NCBI GenBank assembly: GCA_021234155.1
Contig: JAJEKV010000113.1
Location: forward strand, 250,001 to 314,000
DNA: 64,000 nucleotides
From: Isoetes taiwanensis
Taxonomy: Eukaryota; Streptophyta; Lycopodiopsida; Isoetales; Isoetaceae
Reading direction: 5' to 3'
Shown here: piece after piece, positions 46,531 to 58,401 of the stretch
Position numbering within the stretch: position 1 is the first letter of the stretch
How the letters are laid out: each line of letters begins with the position of its first letter
Made by a program: the position numbers and the translations under genes
The notes under the pieces: generated by a model
Database searches by the model: none
Told to the model about the DNA's origin: nothing
Seen by the model: the letters and a program-made list of their open reading frames with translations, nothing else

Positions 46531-46886
46531 TAACATGGGGTTCCAGGGGAATTTGATATGATTGGAAGCACCTACGATTTTGGAATATGAAATACAATTT
46601 CGTCTAAGGTTTTGAGGGAATATCGAACCTCTATACGGCTTTGCCTAAGATTTTAGAATATGAAATATGGGGGCTTGAACCTCTACCAAAATAACTCAAT
46701 GTCTTAATAAGACTACTTTAACCAATGTATCCAGTGTGCTAATATGATATTTTTATCTTGAATCTATATTTTTTTTTATAACAACCTATTCAATTGTTTT
46801 AGGGATATATAGTCTATGGTTTCAGAAATTGTTATTTTTACATCCATATCAAATCCCCCTAGAACCCCTTGTTATTTTGCTACATA
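46519..46886. repeat. Foldback with 42 nt arms enclosing SINE-like copy B
   Basis: 46519-46560 (TATGTAGCAAAATAACATGG... to TTTGATATG) is the near reverse complement of 46845-46886. Between them is a partial SINE-like copy in minus orientation (46561-46790). A further stretch to 46844 is inverted relative to copy C. The structure looks like a nested or foldback insertion built from the same family. Confidence 0.75.
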
Positions 46887-46889
46887 TTC

Positions 46890-48180
46890 CAAATCTATTG
46901 GACAATAGAGTATAAACGACATCACACTTTTGCTTAATGGATTCTTTTAGGACCTAAAATTCACCACATTGAGGATATGTGAAGTGTTGCTCTGACAACC
47001 ATGCACCTAGAATTACTCTTATTGATCCATTTATAGACTAGACTAGATATGGGTTAGTAATGATTTCTTTCTTTCTCAATAAAAAATTACATGAATCACA
47101 AGCAAAAGCTGTGGATGGCATTAATTAGTTATAAGATTAATAATTAATTGTAATATGTCAATCTCCACTCAAATGTTCAAGCAATGGAAATAAAAATACT
47201 TGAATTGTGGTATGTAAACAATGTTTTCTTAGCAAATTGCCTCAACTACAAAAGCTCTTAAATCTATTGAATGCACTATTTATTCTGGTAGTAATAGAAC
47301 CTAGATCAAATCTAAACATCTAAACATGGATCTAAAGTTAATAGCAACAACCTATATAATGCAAGTTGTTTCTAATAATGACAACTCCAATGAATTAAGT
47401 CAATAAATATCAAGAATTGATGCATTGACCCTAAAGGATATTTTGATGAATAAAGTCCTCGCTTTAGCTACATCGCTAAGTTTCTATGACTGCAACGTTG
47501 CATAGCCAACCCCTAAGATGTTCCATAAATACTTGGAGTGTCAGATACATGGCAGGAATTGTATGTTGCTATGAATTTAACTTCGCTCTAACTCGTGGCA
47601 AAATTGTATGTCGCTCTAATTTCGCTCTAACGGGCATGTATATTAAGTAAATAATTAGTTGAAGGAAACATGAGCATCCCTACGCAAAAAATGTCTAGTA
47701 GGAACATTTTTAGTGTACACCTTTGGATTCAAAGAATACAGAGAGAACATCCTCAGTTGGTTTCGATTTGATATCTAGCATTGGGCTGGAATATTGTGTC
47801 CTTGGAGTCAGGCCATTCTACAAACATTTAAAATAATGAAATATGCATCAAGGGCAATGCAACGAACGCAAGTAATGCAAACAACGTGAGTTTTCCACAT
47901 CTCTCATGCTGTCATCTCTCTGGGTCAATACAGCTTAGCTCCTTGCTAAGCTCCATTACACAAAGAGATGAATGCATTGAAGCATGTGGAAACCTCGGTC
48001 CTTCCACAAACCAGTAATGTTGGCTAGGGGAATGTTCTCAAGGCACTAAGTGGGTGATGATAGTTCTTGATCACGTAAGGTTGAGATCACCGTTATTGGG
48101 GTTGCTCACAATTGGATAAGGACTCCGCATGTAGGCAATAGCATACATTAAAACAAAACGACAAGCGCTATGTATTTATA
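46890..48180. other. Unassigned AT-rich sequence
   Basis: I see no gene, tandem repeat or element end that can be supported here. Confidence 0.4.
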
Positions 48181-48182
48181 TT

Positions 48183-48700
48183 TTATATTATAGCATGGAA
48201 CTTGGCAACATGCTCGTAACTATCTGATATGGACAATAGCTCCTGCACGACATGAGGTGACTCACTCAGGATGCACATTGCCATTTTATTTGCTCGTTCA
48301 CGAGCATCAGCTGTAGCATACCAGAGAATATCTCTATGTATATCCGTGAGTTTCTTGTCATACTTTCGGTTGCATTTGCAGACTGTTGTGAACAAGCATC
48401 TTCATTATCTTCATCACAAGAGCCTTCACTTCAACCTCGAGTAGGCCGTGACAGAACCTCCTCTCGATGGCATGGGTATCGATATTATAGGAGACCTCAC
48501 TTGCTGTAAGCAATCCTTCAGCCCATTGTCACAAGGATTCGGGTGACATTGCAATCAGCTCAAACTCAATCACCTAGGCAAATTCCTATGTCGTGAATGG
48601 CAAACTCTCCATGAACGATTTGTGTTTGGATAAGAGATCAGCAATGGATCAAATGAATCAGAATTAGAGTATGGATTTAGAAGTGAAGCATGTAGCTGGT
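48183..48700 (-). pseudogene. Decayed coding relic, family not recognised
   Basis: A 70-codon minus frame (48395-48183) ends DSYEHVAKFHAII and contains YATADARERANKMAMCILSE. Upstream on the same strand, shifted frames give VSYNIDTHAIERRFCHGLLE, VEVKALVMKIMKMLVHNSLQ and EFELIAMSPES. The text is coherent, helix-rich and protein-like across at least two frameshifts and several stops. No intron signature interrupts it, so a retroposed copy or a decayed single exon are both possible. Confidence 0.5.
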
Positions 48701-48704
48701 AGGC

Positions 48705-50195
48705 TAGTAGGGATTTGGGCAAGAGATTGTTGATAGGCTGATAGGCATGGAAAAAATTAGTGGCTATTAATAGCCAAATGGCGATTTTTTAAGGGGTCTA
48801 GGCAAATTTTATGCATACATTTTATGAAGGGATATCTCTTTAAAAAAAATAAAAAATAGCCATAGTTAAAAGAAGTGATCTATTATCTTTTTAGGATTAG
48901 CCAAACTATTTTCCCCATTTTGCTTAAAGAAAAAGGGATTAGCCTTTTTTATATTACAATATTTATATATCAAATCATAAATACAAACAAAAATGAATTA
49001 TTAATAAATATTTTTACACATGCCCACCTGCTATCATTAGTGATAGTAGTCTTTTGAACTATGAATTTCTATTACATATACCACATATGCATCTTCAAAA
49101 AAAAATTATAAGAGATGGCCATTATCCAGCTAGATGCTCGAGTTGGTTGCATAATATCTTCCTTCAAGCATTTGATCACCATATCTGGAAGGGTGTCGTT
49201 GCATTGAATCTAGTTTAAACTATGGATCTTATAAGCGGTGAGCTTTTGTTATAAGTTTTTTAATATTATCGTATGTTCCTTGATTGTTGATTATTATTTG
49301 TAATTATAGTACAATATGTCTAAAGCTATATAATCTACATTTTTTGCCTTTACTTTAAAAGTTTCGCCAAGTCCAAATACATATATATGTAATGATAATA
49401 ATAAATTTAGCCAAATATATACATAAACTACAGTAAGATTTTGAAAAATAGCCAAACAATTTTTTATGGAAAAACATATAATATGCTTAATTTTTTCCCT
49501 GCTGATAGGGATCCAGCAAGAAGATTGTCGATCTTGTAAATGCCTCTCAAATGGTTGATCAATCGATCTAGGTAGCAGTTCGAACACTCAATCGACTACT
49601 AGATCAACCAAAATGCCATTTTGTAGTGCTTGTTCATGTTCGTCGAAAAATTCCATGTTCACTACCCATATCAAAAAAATCCAATCCTTCCAGCAATGTT
49701 TGTGGAGCAAGCGGACGCGACACATTGTGGCGTCCACATTAGTCACAAAACGCGATCGTACACTTTCTTTTTCGCGCACTCCGTGCAATCTGCAACATGC
49801 GACCATAACGTACGGGGGCCGCAAATGTGGTTTTGGCGAATGCAACATTCACAAGGCGTCTACAAGCTAGCAAAACGCGGCTGCAAATTTTTCAGGCCAT
49901 GCATCTGTAGAAGCAAAAAATGCAAACGCCACGATTCATACGCGATCGCGTCGTTGGCCTTTTGCTGCCGCGTCACTTTTCGACGACTTTCTACCGGTGG
50001 TTTTTTTTTTCATGTATAAAATGCATATTTTTTCAAGAAAAAATGAGAGTTTCATACGTTTCATACTTTTTTCGTATTTAACATATGCAACTTTGACTCT
50101 ACCCTTCACACTGACCCCAATTTTTGGTCCACAGTTGTTTTTTACTTGTACGGAAGTGTTGTTTTATGCCAAAAACAACACCAAAATGGCCCCAA
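48705..50195. other. Unassigned sequence, CpG-rich patch at 49.6-49.99 kb
   Basis: The AT-rich stretch has no gene. A CpG-rich patch at 49600-49990 holds frames on both strands (86, 85 and 129 codons) that overlap each other and show no features. After 50000 the sequence becomes T-rich with repeated GTGGTTTTTT, which keeps frames open to 50516. Confidence 0.35.
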
Positions 50196-50200
50196 AAGTC

Positions 50201-50836
50201 CACGTGGCCCGTTTATCCGGATTTGCACAAAGAGACAGTGGTTTTTTGGCAGAAAATTTCCACTGTGGTTTTTTTGACACCCTTTTTTTTTGTCAACGTG
50301 TCCTTTTTTTCACTATTATTGTTTTGCAAAATTTTATCAACGTGTGGTTTTTTCTTGACTGTGGTTTTTTTCACGAGCCATACGTTGTTGTTCATCAAAA
50401 TAACACGCGTTGGTTTAGATATTACTACACGTGTAAACTTAAATTACAACGTCAAAGTAAGATGGTTTTTTAAAAAAAATTACATGTCATTTAACCAAGT
50501 ACCACCTGTTACTTAAATCTAGCTATTGTTTTTAATGCTACTAACTATTGTTTTTCTAAAATAAGGACATGTAAAAAAGCACTATTAGTACACATAGAAA
50601 AAGAAACATGTTGTTTCCAATGTGTCTTTAGGCCAATGAAATATCGACACGTGGCATTCTTTAAAAAAATATAACGAATACAATATTGACACGTGGCATA
50701 ATTTGTTAAAAATAAAAATATTTTTTCGACACATTATTACGTTTTAAATGTGATTTTTAACCAATGAAATATTAACACGTGGCATACTTTTTTAAATAAC
50801 AAAGCACTGTTTTAACTAATGAAATGTCGACACGTG
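50201..50836 (+). repeat. Cluster of G-box repeats (GACACGTGGCA)
   Basis: CACGTG occurs at 50201-50206, 50648-50653, 50690-50695, 50776-50781 and 50831-50836. The last four sit in a common context, (CAATGAAATAT)(C/T)GACACGTGGCAT, so they are degenerate copies of one unit. CACGTGGC is also the core of G-box/ABRE elements bound by plant bZIP and bHLH factors. No gene start is recognised next to the cluster. Confidence 0.75.
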
Positions 50837-50934
50837 GTGCACAATTGAAAAAAAAATTAGTATATACCACAATTTAAAAGTCAATATATCTATGGATCTT
50901 TTATTGATTTTGTTTATTTTAAAATAAAGAAGCC

Positions 50935-50954
50935 TTTTGGGAATCGAACCCAAA
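50935..50954 (-). other. tRNA-like T arm
   Basis: The minus strand reads TGGGTTCGATTCCCA, a T-arm/B-box consensus with a good stem. The sequence before it does not fold into a convincing tRNA, so it is likely a SINE or tRNA relic. Confidence 0.4.
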
Positions 50955-51199
50955 CAAACCCACGTAGCATAATAATATTAGATTGTAATCCAGATTCTAA
51001 GATTCTATCACTAATTAATAAGGTAATGGAGGTATCAACCATTAGATACAAATAATTTAGATGCCACTAAAACCATTGAAATTCATGGAATTCATAATTT
51101 TGAAAGCAGAAAATGAATTACAATCCTTTAGATGTAATGATGTTCCACTTTTCCAATTCTAAACTCTTTTAGATGGAATGGTGTTCCAATTCGAAACAG

Positions 51200-52540
51200 G
51201 TCTTCTGCATCATTGGATCCATTACTTTCAAGACTACTTCGGGATTTGCATAAGGAAAAAATAATCATGTTCAAAAATGCCTAGATCATACAAAAAATGA
51301 AACAGGTTCAATGATTTTTACCTGTTTTAGAATCTACACTGATGTTAAGCTTCACCTGCATACTTGTTGTTAGAGAACAACAATTATATACATAACCGCA
51401 CTTTAAAAAAAGGGCAAATGCAAAAGAAAGAAAAGCATGCATGATACCTGTTTCTGGGCTGTTTCTGGGCTTGTAAGCAGATCAACATTTGCATCAGAGC
51501 TTGTAAGTAGATCTGCATCCAATTGCTTGGGATTCCATGTGTCTTTCTAACATCCAGAAAATGAGGCAAAGTGGGAATAAATAGGAGAGAATTCGTCAAG
51601 AACTTAGATTTAATTTTACAAACCCTTGGTTTTTTTAAATGAAACACAAAACACAGCCTTGAAGATTCTTGACGAAAAAATACTTACCACTTTCTTGGCT
51701 ATGGCGCTTTGGGAAAACTAGCAGCCTAGTTCTGCTTCTGCCAGTTCGGAAAATCTGCCTGTTCGGCCAAATCGGCAGGGACTTCAGCCTTTGCCTCCAC
51801 TATTGCTCTTAAACAGGGCTTTTCTAAAACCTGGGCTTTCCGCAATCCGCGGCCATGCGTCCAGCACATGATCACTATGAATAGGGTTCAGATTTCCTGA
51901 CATCTAGGCATTCCACAGTCCGCTGCCATGCATCCATGCGTCCAAATTCATGCATTCAAAAGTTCTTGCAAAATTTAGTAAGAAGAAAGGGAGAAAAAAA
52001 GAATGGGAGCATCTAGATTCTTACCATTTATACAAATGATGGCGATGCATCTACAGATTAAACGAAACAGCCTGCAAATCCCAAAAACCATAAACAAAAG
52101 AACAAGCATTCTTGGATCAAACAGTAGAAAGACTTCATCACTTACAATTGCTGGGACTTCACGTCATCTATACTCATTTATGCAAGATTCACCAAATTTC
52201 TTAACCCTAATATCATTTTTTCTCCACATCTATAAAGCATACAGATCTGCATAAATTAAATAGCATTTCTTGGAGACTGCACATCATACCGGAAGATTGA
52301 TCCAAGCTTGAGCCTAGCTTGAATAAGCTTGAGCGTACCGGAAGATTGTTTAAAGCTCTTCATATCTCGCCTCTTATTCTGGCTTTGACGCTTCTTAAAA
52401 CTCCTCGCTGCTCTAAGATTTGTTTGAACACCAGAATAAGGGCATCTGGTTCCAGATCTATAATCCACATCCAGATCCAAGCCATGGCTTCCACCTACGA
52501 AATGCGAAATGACGACTTCAGATGCCGTAGCCATTTCAGA
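51200..52540 (-). other. Scattered exon-like pieces of a possible minus-strand gene
   Basis: Several minus-strand pieces end at plausible splice signals. About 51538-51448 reads DTWNPKQLDADLLTSSDANV and ends AAACAG before GTATCA. A 35 bp piece near 51356-51322 reads VKLNISVDSKT between TGCAG and GTAAAA. A 47-codon frame (51869-51726) contains RAIVEAKAEVPADLAEQADF. A 92-codon frame starts at 52534 beside four TTCAGATGC repeats (52515-52580). I could not join them into one phase-consistent model and recognise no family. Confidence 0.25.
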
Positions 52541-52865
52541 TGCACGCGACCCTTCAGATGCAGTAGCTTACCTTCAGATCCGGTCGCACCCAACTGGAGG
52601 AAACTGGAGAAGGCGGGAAAATTGGCAGCCAATAAGACCAGAATACCCGGATTCTAATCACAACCGTCCATCTTGCGTAAAATCTGTGTCGTCCATCCCA
52701 TTACGTCAACCAATAGGATTATACTACGGGGATGGCAATCCCAGCCATCCATCTCCGCCAAAATCTAGGCCATTCATCTCTGCACTACATATATTAATTT
52801 TTAACTCTAATTTTTGACATGTGATAACATATTCCATTGTTTTCTACGGATCTCCTGCTGTATTC

Positions 52866-52944
52866 GGGCCATATGGCCATGGCCAAATGGCTTGGAAGAG
52901 TTGCACGCACACTAGTTGCCATTTTGGCCATGGCCATATGACCC
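52866..52944. repeat. Imperfect 25 bp inverted repeat
   Basis: 52866-52890 (GGGCCATATGGCCATGGCC...) pairs with 52919-52944 (...GGCCATGGCCATATGACCC), with about 28 nt between the arms. Each arm itself contains the CCATGG palindrome. Confidence 0.85.
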
Positions 52945-53059
52945 TGACATTTTCCATATTAAACTAAAACGCTAGGATTGCAGACTAAGCAAGTAGCCTA
53001 GCATTTTAGCGTTTTCTTATTATCACGACAATTACACAAAATCTAAACGAGGCCAACTA

Positions 53060-53935
53060 GAAATTAGTTGTAACTTGATCTCTATGGCATGTCAAAAAAC
53101 TATTGGATCTTGGGGTAATATCAGCGTGTTTTTCTTCTAGCTGCCACATTGGCATTTCTAGCGTTTTCAACTTTTCTAAGGAAAAAACCGAACCAATATG
53201 AGAAATAATGGGTACCAATATGAGTTGTACCAATGAGGTGGCAAAATATAGTGAATGACGTGGCAAAAGTGGCATGATGATGTGGCAAAGGGTATTTTTT
53301 GCAATCTCTATGGAATAAATGGGGAAATTTGAACTTTGCAGAAGTTGACATGCACATGATGATGTGGCACGCCAGTGGTGATGCCAAGTAAGGAAGACCA
53401 AATTTTGTCCAAGGCAAAAATAATGTGCAACTTTGGCTTTCCATGGGGGGATGTGACAAATTTTTGGTGACATGGCAAGATATGGGTGATGTGGACATTT
53501 TGATGACTAGGCATTTTGCAACAAATAGACAAAACAAATATTTTCTGTTTAGGAATTTTGGCAAAGGGAACTTCAAGAACTTAGAGCAGTTCATTCTTAG
53601 GTGCTTTAAAGATTCATGCAGGTACATCAATGAGCTATAATCGAAAATTGCCGGTTTGAGATAGAGACATTGAATACATGAACAAATGTTGGTTGAAGAA
53701 CTACATTTGAATATGGTGAATGACATGGCAAAAGTGGCATCATGATGTGAAGGGTATTTCTTGCAATCTCCATGAGTTGAGTGAAGAATAAAATTTGCAA
53801 AAGTTGACATGCACATGATGATGTGGCATGCCATTGGTGACACGTCGTGCCAAGTAAGCAAGGCCAACTTTTGACTAGGCCAAAAAAAAAAAAAAATGTG
53901 CAACTTTAGTTTTTCACGGGCGGGGAACTCTCCCA
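53060..53935. repeat. ~465 bp tandem duplication left of the array
   Basis: The block around 53262-53450 (GTGGCATGATGATGTGGC, TTGACATGCACATGATGATG, AATAATGTGCAACTTTGGC) recurs at 53728-53925. A shorter inverted match (GGCCTTGCTTACTTGGCATG) occurs at about 56080-56101, leading into the minisatellite. A 338-codon minus frame (53121-54137) crosses both copies and part of the array. Its product is internally repeated for that reason and is not taken as a gene. Confidence 0.8.
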
Positions 53936-55780
53936 CTCCAAAACTGTGAACAGACTCTGCTAATGGACTCAAAACGTCGATATTACACTGGAGAACAAGT
54001 TTCGTGGGCAGAAGACTACCCCTTCTCCAAAAAGCGCCAAAGTAGCTCATGTCCAACATGTTCGTAGTCAATTGGCCTAAGAGGTGGTTGCGGAATATTG
54101 CCATGTAGAGGGTTCGTGTTTCTTTCCTTGCCAACAATGACCGTGTAACTTAGTCCCTAGGGTAATTTCACAATTTCAGGTGATATGGCGAAGTCGAATC
54201 TCCATTCCGAAGCCTCTGTACTGCCCGAACGATAAAACACTTGGGGGTTTCTACATGACGACCGCAGGATGCTTCGCGGTTTGATAAGTTCTCCCGGGAC
54301 GAACTGCTTCCGAAAGGTTTTAAGGGTCCGTCTTCTGGCATCAACAACCTCCCTCTACGTGATGCCATTGTGCAAGATCCTGGTCGAATCTGACTAGGAT
54401 ATGGCATCCGAAACGTAAACCCTGTGTGTTGCTAGGTTATTGAAGGGTTTACGTTATAGAGGTCGAGTTTTAGTCGACTGCACTTGGGACATGGTCGAGA
54501 AGTTGCAGTTGAAAATGCAAAGCAATAGGAACTGACGGAATGAGATTTGGATTTATCCTCCTCCCAATGTGGCAATTAGAAGTCAAGAGCGCCTTTTGCA
54601 GTAGCAAAATTGTTTGGGATCATTCGGTATGGCCAATAGATCCAAACTCTGTTATTTCAGTTGCTACAGCTCTGCATGCATGCTTAGAAAAGGTGCACCT
54701 AGTTATCCAAGAAAACGACCACGTTTTAGTCTGCGAAACGTAAAACCCTACAATAACCTACCAACATATAGGGTTTACGTTTCGGAGGCCAAAACATAGT
54801 CGTTTTCTTGGATAACTAGATGTACGTCTTCTAAGTATACATGATGAGCTATTTGCAACTGAAATAACAGAGTTTGGATCCATTGGCCATCCCGAATGAT
54901 CCCAAACAATTTTGCTACTGCAAAAAGCGCTCTTGAATTCTAATTGCCACACTGAGAGGAGGATAAATCCAAATCCCATTCCGTTAGTTTCTATTGCTTC
55001 GCATCTTCAACTGCAAGTTCTCGACCACGTCCCAACTGCAACCGACTAGAACTCCACCTCCATAACTTAAACCCTTCAATAACCTAGCAACACACAGGGT
55101 TTACGTTTTGGAGGCCATATCCTAGTCAGATTCGACCAGGATCTTGTATAATGCCATCAGGTAGAGGGAGGGTGTTGACGCCAGAAGATGGACCCTTAAA
55201 ACCTTCCGGAAGCAGTTTGTCCCAAAGGTCATCTCCCGAAGGCTCTTGGCCACGGACGGGCAACTCTCCTACTCCGGAACTATGAACTGACTCTGCCAAT
55301 GAACTCAAAACGTTGACATTACCCTGGGGCCCAAGTTTCGTAGGCAGAAGACCATCCCTTCTCCAAGAAGTGCCAAAGTAGCTCATGTCCAACACGTTCG
55401 TAGTCAATTAGCCCAAGAGGTGGCTGTGGAATACTGCCATGTAGAGAGTTCATGTTTCTTTCATTGCAAAAAATGACCATATAACTTGGTCCCTGGGGTA
55501 ATCTCGTCATTCCGGATGATAAGGAAAAGTCGAATCTCCATTCCGGAGCCTTTGTACTGCCCCAACGACAAAACACTTGGGTTTCTACACGGTCGATCGC
55601 AGGACGCTTCGCGGTTTGATAAGTTCTCTCGGACCGATCTTAGATTTCTTTTAACATGCTCAAAGCAGGTTACTTGAACAGTGGATTCAACGGTTGGATA
55701 GGGAAGACGAGCTCTGGAAGGGGGGGCATTGGCATTTGCCCTCCCGAAGGAGCACTGATAGGAAAGGCTGCCTCGTCAAC
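53935..55780. repeat. Array part 1: large inverted repeat centred near 54763
   Basis: From about 54297 to 54762 and from 54765 to about 55225 the two halves are reverse complements with minor differences. This gives a palindrome of roughly 0.9 kb. Each half includes the pair of blocks CAATGTGGCAATTAGAAGTC and GACTTCTAATTGCC-like text, and the AACGTAAACCC hairpin lies at the centre. Outside it the array units run in minus orientation at 53935-54297 and on to about 55780, with an orientation switch at about 54297. Confidence 0.85.
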
Positions 55781-55784
55781 CTTT

Positions 55785-56104
55785 CTGAGATCCATCTCCT
55801 AGGGTCTGGCCTCTCCCCTCTAGTGAGGAAGCCGCGCAAAGTCCTGGCTTGGTTCGATTTGGGGAAGGGTGTCAGTGCTTTAAGTTCTTCAAGATCCCTC
55901 TATTCTATCCCTTGCCAAACTCCTCTACCAAAAATTCTAAAGGTTATCATATTGCTTGCATAAAGTCCTAGTCATCATGTCCACATCACTACCATCTAGC
56001 CATGTCACCCAAAATTTGCCAACATCACTCAATGAAAGACTAAAGATGGACATCTTTTCATTTTTCGCCTAGTCAAAACTTGGCCTTGCTTACTTGGCAT
56101 GCCA
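55785..56104. other. Spacer between array part 1 and the minisatellite
   Basis: No gene. The right end (about 55960-56104) is related in reverse to the duplicated block at 53.0-53.9 kb and grades into the 19 bp repeats. Confidence 0.5.
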
Positions 56105-56875
56105 TGTCACCACTTGGAGTGCCTAGGTGGCATGCTTGAGCCTAGGTGGCATGCCTGAGCCACCTTGGCATGTTGGAGCCTAGGTGGCATGTTGGAGCCC
56201 GCGTGGGATGTTGGAGCCTAGGTGGCGTGTAACATGTTGGAGCCCGCGTGGCATGTTTGAGCCACCTTAGCATGTTGGAGCCCACGTGGCATGTTGGAGT
56301 CCACGTGGCATGTTTGAGCCACCTTGGCATGTTGGAGCCTAGGTGGCATGTTGGAGCCTAGGTGGCATGTTGGTGCCCAGGTGGCATGTTGGAGCCAACT
56401 TGGCATGTTTGAGCCACCTTGTCATATTGGCACGTGGCGTGTTAGAGCGTAGGTGGCATGTTGGAGCGTAGGTGGCATGTTGGAGCCTACGTGGCATGGT
56501 GGAGCCTAGGTGGCATGTTAGAGCCACCTTGGCACGCTTGAGCCTAGGTGACATGTTGGAGCCACCTTGGCATGTTGGAGCCTAGGTGGCATGCTAAAGC
56601 TCACGAGGCATGTTGGAGCCTAGTTGGCACGTTGGAGCCTACGTGGCATGTTGAAGCCTAGGTGGCATGTTGGAGCCTAGGTGGCATATTTGAGCCACCT
56701 TGGCATGCTTGAGCCTAGGTGGCACGTTGGAGCCAACTTGACATGTTGGAGCTCACGTGGCATGTTGGAGCCTGTGGGCATATTGGAGCCTAGGTGGCAT
56801 GCTTTGGGTGGCATGTTGGAGCCTAGGTGGCATGTTGGAGCCTAGGTGGCATGTTATAGCCTAGGTGGCCAGACC
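56105..56875 (+). repeat. 19 bp minisatellite, about 40 units
   Basis: The consensus unit is GGCATGTTGGAGCCTAGGT, with variants such as GAGCCACCTT, GAGCCCGCGT and GAGCCTACGT. Because 19 x 3 = 57, minus-strand frames show a 19-residue repeat (NMPRWLKHAT-like), and several open frames of 60-70 codons result. These are not genes. The minisatellite separates array part 1 from the direct-orientation units. Confidence 0.95.
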
Positions 56876-57610
56876 CCAAGAGACGGACATCACAAAGGTT
56901 ACCGAGGCAGGCTTTCCTACCAGTGCTCCTCCGGGAGGGCAAATGCCAATGCCTCTCCCGGAACCCGGTTTCCCTATCCGACCGTTGAATTCTCCATTCA
57001 AGTAACTTGCTTCGAAAGGGCTCAAAAATTCAAGATCCGTCCGGAGAACATATCAAACCGCAAAAGTGTCCTCGCAATGACCGTGTGTAGAAACCCAAGT
57101 GTTTTGTCGTCGGGCAAAGTAAAGGCTCTTAATGGAGATTTGACTTAGCCATGTCGTCCCCAAACAAATGGATTATCTTGGGGACCAGGTTACACGGCCA
57201 TTTTTGCAGCAAAAGAAACACGAACCCTCTACATGGCAGTATTTCGCACCCTTCGCTAAGGCCAATTCACTACGAACGTGTTGGACATGAGCTACTTTGG
57301 TGCTTCCTGGAGCAGGGGTGGTCTTTTGCCCACGAAACTTGGTCTCCAGGGTAATGTCGATGTTTCGAAGTTTGGCGAGTCGATCACGCCCGGTGGGAGA
57401 GTTGCCCGTCTGGTGGCCGGGACCTTCCGTGAGAGGACCTTTGGATCGAACTTCTTCTGGAAGGTTTTATGGCTCCGTCTTCTGGCATCAACGCCCTCCC
57501 ACTACCTCATGACATTGTGCAAGATCCTGGTCCAATCTGACTAGGGTATGGCCTCCAAAACGTAAACCCCGTGACGTTGCTAGGTTATTGTAGGGTTTAC
57601 GTTATGGAGG
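56875..57610 (+). repeat. Array unit, + orientation (1)
   Basis: Order of landmarks: GGAGGGCAAATGCCAATGCC, CAAGTAACTTGCTTCGA, CCAAGTGTTTTGTCGT, AACACGAACCCTCTACATGG, GTTGGACATGAGCTACTTTG, CTGGAGCAGGGGTGGTCTT, CTTCTGGAAGGTTTTATGGC, TGACATTGTGCAAGATCCTG, then the hairpin 57552-57610. Its left edge is the minisatellite. Confidence 0.9.
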
Positions 57611-58401
57611 TCGAAGTTTTATTCGGCTTGCACTTGAGACATGGCCGAAAGCCGCAGCTGAAAACAAGAAGCAATAGAAACCGACGAAATGGGGTTTGAT
57701 TTACCGGGCGTGCTTTCCTACCACCAGCTCCTCCGGAGGGCAAATGCCAATGCCTCCCTTCCCGAACCCGGTTTCCCTATCCGACCGCTGAATTCTCCAT
57801 TCAAGTAACTTGCTTCGAAAGCAGCTCAAAAATTCAAGATCCGGCCCGGAGAACATATCAAACCGCAAAGTGTCCCGCAAATGACCGTAGAAACCCAAGT
57901 GTTTTGTCGTAGCGCAAGCATAAAAGGCTCCTAATGGAGATTTGACTTCGCCATGTCGTCCGAAACAACGAAATTATCCTGGGGACCAGGTTACATGGTC
58001 ATTTTTTGCAGCAAACGAAACACGAACCCTCTACATGGCAGTATTCCGCACCCTCCGCTAAGGCCAATTCACTACGAACGTGTTGGACATGAGCTACTTT
58101 GGTGCTTCCTGGAGCAGGGGTGGTCTTTTGCCCACGAAACTTGGTCTCCAGGGTAATGTCGATGTTTCGAAGTCCGCTGGCGTAGTCGATCACAGCCCGG
58201 GTGGGAGAGTTGCCCGTTCGTGGCCAGGGACCTTCCAGAGAGGACCTTTGGGTCGAACTTCTTCTGGAATCTTCTGGCGTCAACGTCCTCCCACTACCTC
58301 ATGACATTGTGCAAGATCCTGGTCCAATCTGACTAGGGTATGGCCTCCAAAACGTAAACACTGTACGTTGCTAGGTTATTGTAGGGTTTACGTTATGGAG
58401 G
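57611..58401 (+). repeat. Array unit, + orientation (2)
   Basis: A unit of about 790 bp with the same landmark order, ending in hairpin 58344-58401. Compared with its neighbours it lacks about 25 bp after CTTCTGGAA (the GGTTTTATGGCTCCG piece). Confidence 0.9.

Noticed and set aside
49588-50516. Overlapping open frames in the CpG-rich and T-rich patch as genes
   Set aside because: Frames overlap on both strands, have no recognisable motif and owe their length to base composition and GTGGTTTTTT repeats.
53121-54137. 338-codon minus-strand open frame, the longest in the window
   Set aside because: It runs across a tandemly duplicated non-coding block and part of the hairpin array. Its internal repeats mirror the DNA duplication and other frames are also open.
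56142-56554. Open frames with a 19-residue repeat (MPRWLKHAT-like)
   Set aside because: A 19 bp DNA repeat read three times gives a 57 bp, 19-residue period; this is a minisatellite artefact.
56105-56875. CRISPR array
   Set aside because: Repeats are head to tail without unique spacers, and the DNA is clearly from a plant nuclear genome.
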